A DNA stretch of 40,066 nt from an uncultured Fidelibacterota bacterium (GTDB lineage: Bacteria > Fidelibacterota > Marinisomatia > Marinisomatales > TCS55): contig CAJVYU010000016.1 of assembly GCA_913009735.1 (NCBI GenBank), forward strand, positions 1 through 40,066, given 5' to 3'. The stretch's first letter is position 1; each line of letters begins with the position of its first letter. The position numbers and the translations under genes were made by a program. Below, piece by piece: positions 25,754-33,619 of the stretch. The notes under the pieces are model-generated. The model had not been told where the DNA came from and ran no database searches. It saw only the letters and a list, made by a program, of their open reading frames with translations.

Positions 25754-26968
25754 ATGAAGAAACAAATTCTATTTGTGGATGATGACCTCAAGGTCTTGGA
25801 TGGTTTTCGACGGGCTCTAAGGACCATGCGCTACCAATGGGAAATATCATTCGCTGAAAGTGGGGAAAAAGCGCTGAAAATCTTGGCCCGGAAACCCTAT
25901 AATGTCATCGTATCAGATATGCACATGCCGGGTATGAGCGGCGCAGAACTTTTAAGAGAAGTAATGGAGAGGTACCCACACATCGTACGGATAATTCTTT
26001 CCGGTCATTCAAACCAAGATACCGTACTTCGTACCATTGGTCCCACGCATCAATACATATCAAAACCGTGTCCCGCAGAGTTGTTAATAACTTCCATTAA
26101 ACGGGTTTGTACAATTCAGAACCTATTACCGGATCATGAAATAAAACGACTGGTTTCAAAAATAGCATCGATACCCAGTCATCCATCAAGATATACCGAG
26201 ATCATCAATGTATTAAAATCCCCGAAACCATCCGTGAAGAAAGTGGGTGAGATTCTTTCAAAAGATATAGGCATGAGTGCTAAAATTCTGCAACTGATCA
26301 ATTCAGCCTATTTTGGGCTTCCTCAACATGTTTCCGGACCCGCTGAAGCAGTAATTTATCTCGGTCACGAAATTATTAAAAAATTATTTTTATCAGAACA
26401 GATATTCACCCAATTCCAACCGCGAACGCTGGAGAATTTAGTCATGGCATCTGTTTGGGAGCACAGCCTGACAGTGGGGATTTTGGCAAAACAGATCGCA
26501 CAGCAGCAAACGCGGGATCAAAAAACGATTAATTATTCATATATCGGAGGACTGCTTCACGATATAGGCATATTAATACTGGCAGATATATTACCTGCTA
26601 AATACGAGGAAGTGATTTATCTGGTAGAAAAAGAAGAAATAGACTTATGTACGGCTGAGTGGGAATTAATAGGGTCTTGCCATGATAAGGTGGGGGCTTT
26701 TCTTTTGGGGCTTTGGGGCTTCCCGGATCCGATCATCGATGCAGTTGCGTTCCATCATACACCAAGCGAGAGTCAAACCCGGAATGCTAATTCCCTGATG
26801 GCAATCCACCTAGCAGATGTTATCGACCTTCAAGCCTCAAAACTTGGTGAAGCATACCGTTTCCCTAAACCTGATAGTACCTTTGTGGATCAAATCGGCC
26901 TAGCCAACGAACTTTCCTATTGGGAAGAAGTTCATAAAGAAGTCATACTTAAACAGAAATACATATGA
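25754..26968 (+). CDS. Response regulator with HDOD output domain
   Basis: 404 residues from the ATG at 25754; a TTG at 25745 overlapping the kinase stop is the alternative. Residues 1-120 are a receiver: KKQILFVDDDLKVLDGF (Asp9, Asp10), NVIVSDMHMPGMSG (phospho-acceptor Asp55), IILSGHS and YISKPC. Residues 135-400 are HDOD: VGEILSKDIGMSAKILQLIN, SAYFGLPQHVSGPAEAVIYL, VWEHSLTVGILAKQIA, IGGLLHDIGILILADI and FHHTPSE. The domain is paralogous to the stand-alone HDOD protein two genes upstream. It would carry a phosphorylation signal from the kinase to an HDOD-controlled process. Confidence 0.93.
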   Translation: MKKQILFVDDDLKVLDGFRRALRTMRYQWEISFAESGEKALKILARKPYNVIVSDMHMPGMSGAELLREVMERYPHIVRIILSGHSNQDTVLRTIGPTHQYISKPCPAELLITSIKRVCTIQNLLPDHEIKRLVSKIASIPSHPSRYTEIINVLKSPKPSVKKVGEILSKDIGMSAKILQLINSAYFGLPQHVSGPAEAVIYLGHEIIKKLFLSEQIFTQFQPRTLENLVMASVWEHSLTVGILAKQIAQQQTRDQKTINYSYIGGLLHDIGILILADILPAKYEEVIYLVEKEEIDLCTAEWELIGSCHDKVGAFLLGLWGFPDPIIDAVAFHHTPSESQTRNANSLMAIHLADVIDLQASKLGEAYRFPKPDSTFVDQIGLANELSYWEEVHKEVILKQKYI

Positions 26969-27048
26969 ACGAGAAGATTTTATTTGTTGATGATGAACCC
27001 AACCCTTTAGAGGGTTATAACGAAAATTTAGAAAAATTTCAATATTGA
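26965..27048 (+). pseudogene. Truncated response regulator stub
   Basis: ATG at 26965 overlaps the preceding stop (ATGA), a typical coupled start. The 27 codons read MNEKILFVDDEPNPLEGYNE, NLEKFQY and then TGA. The start of a receiver domain (acidic pair in FVDDEPN) is unmistakable, but the phospho-acceptor half is absent. It is the 5' stub of a second response regulator of the same operon, cut off by a deletion or insertion near 27045. Confidence 0.85.
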
Positions 27049-27432
27049 TACTGCCTAGGGTGGAGTAATAAAAAGCCTGCCGGTCTTCCGATAAGTCGTA
27101 ATAAAGGCGAAACCTTCGTTGTTGTCTCTGCATTCATTTCTGTTTTTTATTTTGTGAGTCCGATATTAAAAAGCTGGTAAGTAAATAATTACAAATTATT
27201 CATTCAATCGCTTGGGTATTGTAAATAGATTGTTATAGCAGTAACATTTTGTAGCATTACTGTACCATAAGGAAAACATTTGTTATTATTCTGAATAATT
27301 CATCAGCAAATTAAAAAATGTGTGTAGATTTAATATAGAAATAGAGGTAATGGATTATTCACCGAAGGGCGATTAATTCATGGCTCGTGAATTATTCAGG
27401 TTATCTTTCATGAACGGCCAAACAATCGGGAA
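27049..27432. other. Gene-free stretch with TGAATTATTCA-type inverted repeats
   Basis: CTGAATAATTCA (27291-27302) is inverted as TGAATTATTCAG (27388-27399), and TAATTCA (27374-27380) pairs locally with TGAATTA (27388-27394). They lie just upstream of the lipoprotein gene and could be an operator or leader. A frame after the stub (KKPAGLPISRNKGETFVVVS) carries a C-terminal hydrophobic segment, but I cannot call it a gene. Confidence 0.45.
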
Positions 27433-27435
27433 ATG

Positions 27436-28320
27436 ATGAAATTATCAAAACGAATAACATTCACCACAATTCTTGGGTTTTTGCTCATTCTCAGTTGTAG
27501 CGGGAATCCCAAGTCTTTTAATATAAATAAATTTGAAAATCAACCTACAAAGGTAATTAAGAATTTCATCGAATCCGTGGGGATGGAGAATATTAAGACT
27601 TCTGCCTTTCAAAAAGTGGCTGTAATCGAATTTAACGTTGAATTTTTAATTGATCTTCCTAGTCAAGAGTGCATCCGCCTAACTGATAAAATGTATCAAA
27701 TCTTCACGGATTCAATAAAAAGCATTGTTGGTTGGGAAATAATAAGCAAAGACGCGATCACTAATAGTCCAATTTACAAACTTCTGAGAAAAAAACAGTG
27801 GGACCAACGGTTTAGAGAGCCTAAAGAAGAAAACGATCCAATTGAAGTTAAAAGCACTATTTATCCAGCTTCCCAATTAGCGATTCTACAACCGTCACAA
27901 GAGGGAGTAATGAGTCGTTATACGAATAAACTGATTGAAGCGGCTATTTTGGAAGATGTTGAAGCAAGTGCTATTCTAAAAGTTCATACCGTTGTGGATT
28001 ATTTTTATAAACGCGGGGAGGGGAAAATTGTTATTGCCCCTGTTGACGACCAAACATCCGTTGGTAGCAAGGTGGAGATATTAATCGATTACACAAAAAC
28101 ATCATCACCGGGAATGGGATATAAAGCGCGTGATAAAAAAGAGTATATTTACGCCTATAAAAATAAATTTTCCTTCATGCTGAAAGAGCCTTTAGTTGCA
28201 TATGAAAGTATTTCCGCAAAAAAGAGTACATTCGCTTTTGAAGAATTCAGCAATCAACTGGAAGCGATTTATAAAATTTATGTTGAAATGTTAGCTATAG
28301 AAATAGAGCAAAATTTATAG
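27436..28320 (+). CDS. Lipoprotein of unknown function
   Basis: 294 residues from the second of two adjacent ATGs (27433 or 27436; GGGA lies just upstream, better spaced from the second). The start KLSKRITFTTILGFLLILSC has a lipobox with the Cys at residue 21, followed by SGNPKSFN. The body is mixed alpha/beta with VAVIEFNVEFLIDLPSQECI, a segment resembling proteins that report a stress or surface response (VDYFYKRGEGKIVIAPVDDQ), and no transmembrane segment. I do not recognise a family. It stands alone between the HDOD operon and the tetR gene. Confidence 0.7.
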   Translation: MKLSKRITFTTILGFLLILSCSGNPKSFNINKFENQPTKVIKNFIESVGMENIKTSAFQKVAVIEFNVEFLIDLPSQECIRLTDKMYQIFTDSIKSIVGWEIISKDAITNSPIYKLLRKKQWDQRFREPKEENDPIEVKSTIYPASQLAILQPSQEGVMSRYTNKLIEAAILEDVEASAILKVHTVVDYFYKRGEGKIVIAPVDDQTSVGSKVEILIDYTKTSSPGMGYKARDKKEYIYAYKNKFSFMLKEPLVAYESISAKKSTFAFEEFSNQLEAIYKIYVEMLAIEIEQNL

Positions 28321-28465
28321 TCATATTGTTTGTTCGTCTGTTTGTGTTAAAATAAAGACTAGAACCCTTTGACAAACCTTAATGTATCTTTTCCCCTGTT
28401 ATCCCCTTACAAAAGTGGAAAAACAGTTGTATTGATTCATGGCACATTGTAACTTCGTTCATTAT

Positions 28466-28480
28466 ATGACTAACGGTCAG
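28466..28480. promoter_or_regulatory. Probable TetR operator upstream of the tetR gene
   Basis: TGAC-TAACG-GTCA (28467-28479), a 4-bp inverted repeat with a 5-base centre, ends 20 bases before the ATG of the regulator. The same motif recurs at 29184-29198, which supports autoregulation. Confidence 0.7.
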
Positions 28481-28498
28481 CGCACATAGATCACACCC

Positions 28499-29131
28499 AT
28501 GGGAATAGTAGAAAGAAAAGCAAAAGAAAAGCAACAAAGGCGGGCAGATATCCTGCGCGCAGCTAAAGATGTCTTTTTTAAAAAGGGGCTTATGTCGGCT
28601 ACCATGGATGAAATTGCCGAAAAGTCCGAGCTGAGCAAGGGGACTCTCTATCTGTACTTCAAGAGTAAAGAGGAGTTATATCTTTCATTGCTGGATGAAG
28701 GTGATCGATTATTTATGGCTATGATGCAAAAGGAACTTTTGCCCACATTATCGGCAGAGGAGTTAATACGGAAAACCGCTTTTGTGTATTATAAATTTTA
28801 CCGGCAACACCCCGATTATTTTAATATTATGTTCTTTTTGCATCACGGGGATCTTGAAGAAAAGGTATCACCCGAATTCTATAAAACATGTATGTGTCAA
28901 GCCGAAGAAACATTGAAAATGATCGAAAGTATTATACAAAAAGGCATCGGCGAAGGAACCTTTCGCGAAGTAGATACTTGGAAAACGACATTAAACCTGT
29001 GGGCAACGGCAAATGGAATATTTTTTCTCTGTAAAGAAAAGGGGCATCATGATTTTTTAAAAGGAAACAACGAACAACAGCTTCTTGAACACGCATTAGA
29101 TATTTACCTGAAAGGAATAAAGAAAAAATAA
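28499..29131 (+). CDS. TetR/AcrR-family transcriptional regulator
   Basis: 210 residues. The N-terminal DNA-binding domain (residues 1-60) reads [52 protein letters not shown], with the helix-turn-helix at about 34-53. The C-terminal ligand domain is helical and hydrophobic with [20 protein letters not shown]. In this family the regulator normally represses an adjacent transporter until a small molecule binds. Operator-like repeats before its own start and before the MMPL gene fit that. There is no Shine-Dalgarno ahead of the ATG. A terminator follows at 29148-29174. Confidence 0.92.
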   Translation: MGIVERKAKEKQQRRADILRAAKDVFFKKGLMSATMDEIAEKSELSKGTLYLYFKSKEELYLSLLDEGDRLFMAMMQKELLPTLSAEELIRKTAFVYYKFYRQHPDYFNIMFFLHHGDLEEKVSPEFYKTCMCQAEETLKMIESIIQKGIGEGTFREVDTWKTTLNLWATANGIFFLCKEKGHHDFLKGNNEQQLLEHALDIYLKGIKKK

Positions 29132-29147
29132 TATGTTTATAATCAGG

Positions 29148-29174
29148 AAAAGGCCCTTATGGGTCTATTTTTTT
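29148..29174 (+). terminator. Rho-independent terminator after tetR
   Basis: AGGCCC (29151-29156) pairs with GGGTCT (29161-29166, one G-U pair) around a TTAT loop, preceded by four A residues and followed by ATTTTTTT. It separates tetR transcription from the transporter operon. Confidence 0.8.
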
Positions 29175-29183
29175 CGTCTGCAA

Positions 29184-29215
29184 ATGACTAATGGTCATAA
29201 TACTAACGGGGGTCA
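29184..29215 (+). promoter_or_regulatory. TetR operator pair in the promoter of the MMPL operon
   Basis: A perfect 15-base palindrome ATGAC-TAATG-GTCAT lies at 29184-29198. A looser third copy, ACTAACGGGGGTCAT, follows at 29201-29215. CATAAT at 29196-29201 could be a -10 with TTCGTC 17 bases upstream, so a bound regulator would block it. The promoter call is weak; the repeat itself is clear. Confidence 0.7.
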
Positions 29216-29315
29216 TATTGCTCTGTCGTCGACGGAACCAGGCAGGGGCGATTTGATTCACACTGTTTTTCTTTGGCGAGGGAATGGTTAGTCAATTATA
29301 ATTAAGGAATATCAA

Positions 29316-31691
29316 ATGCTTAAACAATTTGCAAAACTCATCGTCAATTTCCCAAAAGCCACTCTAACGGCAGTTATGGTTTTGACGCTTTATATTGGTT
29401 TTGGAATCGGAAAGTTGGAAACCAGAAATAATTATGATTCCGACCTGCCAAAGAATGATCCCATCATTATTACTAATGACAGATTCAAAAAAGTTTTCGG
29501 CGATAAAGACGTTGTCATGATCGGAATCAGAACCGCGGATATCTTTAACCGACAAACACTTCAAAAAATAGCACTTATCTCCGAGGAATTGAAAAATGTC
29601 AAAGGAATAATCGAAGATCAGATTTTCAGCTTATCGACCCTTAATAATATTAAAGGTCGCGATTGGGGATTGGAAGTCGGGCCCTTTATGGAATTCGTCC
29701 CCAAAACCATCGATGAAATAAATCAACTTCGCAATGATGTTCAATCGAACGATTTAATCTACGGAAAGTTGGTGTCCAAGGACTTTAGCAGTACAGTTAT
29801 TACAGCCAATATAGAAAGAGGGTTCGATCAAGCCACTGTTTACAACCAAGTTCAAGAAATTGTAAAGAAATATGAAGGCCCCGAACAGATTTATCCTAAC
29901 GGTGAGCCTATTATGCAGCAAGAAATAGATTTGGGAATCCAGCGGGATGTTTCCATTTTGCTGCCTTTTGCTCTCATCTTGGTTTTGATAGGGTTCTTGA
30001 TCTCATTTCGAAGTATTCGCGGTGTTTTGTTACCATTTTCAGTCGTAATACTCAGCATTATCTGGACCATGGGAATTATGGGGCACATAGGATTAAAAAT
30101 GACTGTTGTATCTTCGGCTCTTCCCATGGTGATGGTGGCGGTTGCCAGTTCCTATGGAATCCATGTACTGCACCGCTATTATGAGGAAATTCTCCATAAG
30201 TCAATAGCCGAAGCTGTCTCAGAAACGATTATTACCATGACGCCACCGCTATTAATGACAGGAATAACATCTGCGGCAGGATCGGCTACATTAGCCGTTT
30301 TTAAAATTATGTCCATCCGGGAATTTGGAATTATCACCGCCATAGGAATTCTATCTGCTCTTTTCCTTTCTACCATTGTTCCCCCGGCACTATTAATGTT
30401 ATTGAAAAAACCCTCTAAAAAATATAAGAAAGCCAAAAAACCTATGGGCAATAGACTGATGACCTCCTTCGCCCTTCTAACGCTGAGGAAACCCGGTTTC
30501 ATCACAGCCACAACCTTGGTTATTATTGCAATCTCAATCGTTGGAATCACCCGGATTCAAATCGGCAGTGACTTTACAAACATGTTCCCCGATGGTCATC
30601 GGGTAAAACAGTCTTTTAATATGTTCAATGAATATTTGGGTGGAGCCAGATATTTCAATATTATGATCACCGGAAAAGAGCCGGACACCATTACCGACCC
30701 CGCTTTACTCATGCAGATTGATGACTTCCAGAGATATGTCGAAGGGTTGGAAGGGGTCGGTTATACCAATTCCTTTGCAGATATTATTAAACGAATCAAT
30801 CGCGTCATGAACAATGATGACGTCAAATATGAGTCAATCCCAAATTCGCAGGCACTGATTTCCCAGTACCTGCTTCTTTATTCAATGTCGGGTGATCCCG
30901 GCGACTTCGAAGATATTGTGGATTATGATTATCAGCGTGCCAAGATCCGGGTCATGATCCAAACGTCGAAACAGGATGCTCATAAACGGCTCTATCGAGA
31001 TATGCTCTCTTATGCCAAAACGCATTTTGATTCCGGCGTGGAAATTGAGTTCGGCGGATCAATAATGTCCTGGTTAGCACAGGTTCGATATATCGCCATC
31101 GGGGAAATTCAGAACATAATTACAGCAATCGTTATTATTTTTCTATTTTGTCTGGTCGTGTTTCGATCACTGTCCGGTGGATTACTCAACATCGTTCCGC
31201 TTTCAATCGCGTCAATGATAACGTTTGGTCTAATGGGATACCTCGAAATTCGTTTGGAAATGGGAACGGCAATTATTACTGCCATTGCGGTGGGCGTTGG
31301 GGTTGATTTTGCCATTCACTTTATTAGTCGCTACAGGGAAGAATTTCAGAAAACCGGAGATGTGGAAAAAACAACCGTCATAACGCTCAACACGGCCGGG
31401 GAAGCAATTATTTTGGATATGTTTTCGAATGTGCTCGGTTTTTCTGTGTTAATCTTCTCCGGGTTCACACCGGTTCAGAACTTCGGCTGGCTGGTTTCAC
31501 TCACCATGATTACGAGCGGTTTCGGATCGTTGGTTTTGCTTCCTCCATTGCTTGCTTTTTTCAAACCCGGTTTCATTTGGAAAAAACAGAATATTGCTGC
31601 CAGATCAAACACCGTGCTTTCTATCGGGGAGGAGCCGGTTTCCGTTAATGTGAATGAAGAAAGCAACAAAAAGATGATGGAGCTTGAGTAG
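29316..31691 (+). CDS. MMPL/RND-superfamily transporter
   Basis: 791 residues, the usual size for this family. One N-terminal helix, an extracytoplasmic loop (residues 35-210, starting LETRNNYDSDLPKNDPI), five helices (about 215-360), then the same pattern repeated: helix near 392, loop 410-590, helices 595-770. The sterol-sensing-type core appears in both halves (MVMVAVASSYGIHVLHRYYE and AIAVGVGVDFAIHFISRYRE, the second with a proton-relay-like Asp). Close relatives (MmpL, HpnN) move lipids or hopanoids from the inner membrane. Proton-driven export of a hydrophobic compound is the likely job. AAGGA stands 8 bases from the ATG. First gene of a TetR-controlled operon with LolA-like, SDR and DUF1302-like genes. 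Confidence 0.92.
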   Translation: MLKQFAKLIVNFPKATLTAVMVLTLYIGFGIGKLETRNNYDSDLPKNDPIIITNDRFKKVFGDKDVVMIGIRTADIFNRQTLQKIALISEELKNVKGIIEDQIFSLSTLNNIKGRDWGLEVGPFMEFVPKTIDEINQLRNDVQSNDLIYGKLVSKDFSSTVITANIERGFDQATVYNQVQEIVKKYEGPEQIYPNGEPIMQQEIDLGIQRDVSILLPFALILVLIGFLISFRSIRGVLLPFSVVILSIIWTMGIMGHIGLKMTVVSSALPMVMVAVASSYGIHVLHRYYEEILHKSIAEAVSETIITMTPPLLMTGITSAAGSATLAVFKIMSIREFGIITAIGILSALFLSTIVPPALLMLLKKPSKKYKKAKKPMGNRLMTSFALLTLRKPGFITATTLVIIAISIVGITRIQIGSDFTNMFPDGHRVKQSFNMFNEYLGGARYFNIMITGKEPDTITDPALLMQIDDFQRYVEGLEGVGYTNSFADIIKRINRVMNNDDVKYESIPNSQALISQYLLLYSMSGDPGDFEDIVDYDYQRAKIRVMIQTSKQDAHKRLYRDMLSYAKTHFDSGVEIEFGGSIMSWLAQVRYIAIGEIQNIITAIVIIFLFCLVVFRSLSGGLLNIVPLSIASMITFGLMGYLEIRLEMGTAIITAIAVGVGVDFAIHFISRYREEFQKTGDVEKTTVITLNTAGEAIILDMFSNVLGFSVLIFSGFTPVQNFGWLVSLTMITSGFGSLVLLPPLLAFFKPGFIWKKQNIAARSNTVLSIGEEPVSVNVNEESNKKMMELE

Positions 31692-31723
31692 AAAGATATT
31701 TTCATAAATATAAAGGAAAAACA

Positions 31724-32512
31724 ATGAAAAGGTTTACTATTTTACTAACAACAGCTGTGATTCTGTCTCTCGGGTTTAGCTTTGGGAAAAGTCTGACTGC
31801 CCGTGAAATTATGGAACAAAATGAGCAGATGATGAACACCCGGGACGAGCGATCCGATTTGACCATGAAACTAATTAACAAGCGGGGAAAAGAACGGAAA
31901 CGCCAAGTGGTGCTATATTCAAAAACAGATAACCAGAATAATGATAAAACACTCATTCGATTCCAGGCGCCGGCTGATGTGAAGGGTGTGGGTTTATTAT
32001 CTATTGAAGAGGGTGGACAGAAAAATCAATGGTTATATTTGCCCGCTTTGAAACGAGTGCGAAGAATTTCATCCAGTGAAAAAACGGATAGTTTTATGGG
32101 ATCTGACTTTTCTTACGAAGATATTGAACAAAATGACCTGAATAATTATAAGTATTCTTTGCTGCGGGAAGAAAATTTCGACGGTGTTATGTGTTATGTC
32201 ATCCGGTCCATACCCGTTGATGAACAAGTAAAGCAAGAAACGGCCTATAGTAAATCTGATGTTTGGGTTCGTAAGGATAATTACATATCCATCAAAGTTA
32301 ATTTCTACAACAAAAAGGCGGATCTTATAAAAATTATGAATTCCAACGATATCCGGCCGGTAGAAGGTACCGATAAATGGCGCGCTCATTTTATTGAAAT
32401 GCAAAATGTGAACACAGGGCATCGTACTGAACTTCTCTATAAGAATATTATAATCAACCAGGGTGTCGCTGACAAATACTTTACCCAGAGATATCTTGAA
32501 AGAGGGAGATAA
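31724..32512 (+). CDS. LolA-like outer membrane lipoprotein-sorting family protein
   Basis: 262 residues with a signal peptide (MKRFTILLTTAVILSLGFSF). TAREIMEQNEQMMNTRDERS starts the family domain. LIRFQAPADVKGVGLLSIEE and QWLYLPALKRVRRISSSEKT, then SFMGSDFSYEDIE, are the signature blocks of the LolA_like group that accompanies MMPL transporters. The half-barrel fold should bind lipid chains in the periplasm. No Cys for lipidation is present near the N-terminus. AAGGA stands before the ATG, 32 bases after the transporter stop. It is likely the periplasmic carrier between the transporter and the barrel protein. Confidence 0.9.
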   Translation: MKRFTILLTTAVILSLGFSFGKSLTAREIMEQNEQMMNTRDERSDLTMKLINKRGKERKRQVVLYSKTDNQNNDKTLIRFQAPADVKGVGLLSIEEGGQKNQWLYLPALKRVRRISSSEKTDSFMGSDFSYEDIEQNDLNNYKYSLLREENFDGVMCYVIRSIPVDEQVKQETAYSKSDVWVRKDNYISIKVNFYNKKADLIKIMNSNDIRPVEGTDKWRAHFIEMQNVNTGHRTELLYKNIIINQGVADKYFTQRYLERGR

Positions 32513-32587
32513 CTTTGTACTCATGGATGAAAATTTGTAGAATGCTACCGGTTTTAGAGCCAATACTATTTTTAAAGAGGAAACAAA

Positions 32588-33379
32588 ATGAGTGAAAATC
32601 AAACGGTATTAATTACAGGCGCTAGTGGCGGAATTGGTCTGGAATTCGCAAAAATATTCTTTTCAAAAGGATATAATCTTATCCTGATTAGCCGGGATCG
32701 ACAAAAACTTCAGGAAGTAAAAGAATCTCTTACGAATGGAAGTTCTCAATCAATTGCCATTATTCCATGTGATTTATCACAGGATAAGTCCGCTCAAAAT
32801 CTTTACAACCAGTGTAAGGCAGATGAATTAGCTCCTGATATTCTCGTGAATAATGCCGGTTTCGGAATGCATGGAGAACATGTTGATCTCTCAGTCTCTG
32901 AAGTTGAGAATATGATTAATCTGAATATTCTTTCTTTAACTTCGCTCTGCGGTCTTTTTGGTCGTGACATGAAGAAGAGAAAATCAGGTTTTATTTTAAA
33001 TGTGGCTTCAACGGGAGCCTACCAACCCACGCCGTACCACGGTGCTTACGCAGCAACAAAAAGCTATGTCCTCAACTTTTCAGAAGCCCTGGCAAAAGAA
33101 TTAGAAGATTATGGTGTAACGGTAACCTGCCTCTCTCCCGGAGCTACAGATACGGACTTTTTCATACGGTCCGGAATCGGGGACGTTATGACCGGATTTT
33201 TTGCCAAGAAAAGAAGAATGGATGCAAAAAAAGTTGCTGAATTAGGTGTGTCGGCACTCTTTTCAAAAAAGCTTTCGACTATTGCGGGACTAACAAATAA
33301 AATATTAGCGTGGTCAAACCGTTTTGCCCCCAGAGCGATGGTCGCCGGTCTTTCCAAAATATTAATGAAAAATCCATGA
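32588..33379 (+). CDS. Short-chain dehydrogenase/reductase
   Basis: 263 residues. Classical SDR: TGASGGIG at 10-17 for NAD(P) binding, DLS at 62-64, NNAGFGMHG at 88-96, Asn113, Ser141 in NVASTGAYQP, and the Tyr154/Lys158 pair in HGAYAATKSY. The C-terminal part (ATDTDFFIRSGIGDVMTGFF, APRAMVAGLSKIL) resembles lipid-active SDRs such as DltE/YdfG-like members, but substrate cannot be fixed. AGAGGAAAC precedes the ATG. Its place inside the transport operon suggests it modifies the transported molecule. Confidence 0.9.
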   Translation: MSENQTVLITGASGGIGLEFAKIFFSKGYNLILISRDRQKLQEVKESLTNGSSQSIAIIPCDLSQDKSAQNLYNQCKADELAPDILVNNAGFGMHGEHVDLSVSEVENMINLNILSLTSLCGLFGRDMKKRKSGFILNVASTGAYQPTPYHGAYAATKSYVLNFSEALAKELEDYGVTVTCLSPGATDTDFFIRSGIGDVMTGFFAKKRRMDAKKVAELGVSALFSKKLSTIAGLTNKILAWSNRFAPRAMVAGLSKILMKNP

Positions 33380-33392
33380 GTCTGTTCCGTAA

Positions 33393-33540
33393 AGGGGTTA
33401 AAACCCCTGAATTTTCTTTTTTGAACCATATCCCCGCCCTGAAGGACGGGGCAAGTGATTTGTTCCGGGTTACTGTTACAGATAATTACCCCGACATTTA
33501 TGTCGGGGGTAATAACACCAAAACAAAAGGCATTTATGCC
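33393..33540. repeat. Cluster of four small palindromes (REP-like)
   Basis: AGGGGTT/AACCCCT (33393-33408), CCCCGCCCT/AGGACGGGG (33432-33451), TTACCCCGACA/TGTCGGGG-TAA (33486-33512) and GGCA/TGCC (33529-33540) follow one another between the SDR gene and the barrel gene. The last two share a TTTA loop. Together they would fold into a row of hairpins in the operon mRNA. Not typical terminators, because no U run follows. Confidence 0.75.
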
Positions 33541-33619
33541 AATTTGACCTTTTCGGGGTGGGCTCATCCATAACCCTGTACCGAAATACAAGGCCACTTT
33601 TATTTAGGAGACTTGGTTA

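Noticed and set aside
29273-29302. TTGGCG-N18-TATAAT promoter just before the MMPL gene
   Set aside because: Transcription would begin about 7 bases before the ATG and lose the AAGGA site; a promoter at the operator further upstream fits better.
33393-33540. Hairpins considered as CRISPR or as a terminator
   Set aside because: The palindromes differ from each other with no regular spacer, and no U run follows any of them.
33310-33573. 87-codon plus-strand frame overlapping the SDR end
   Set aside because: It is formed by the palindrome cluster and the shifted frame of the SDR gene, without coding character.
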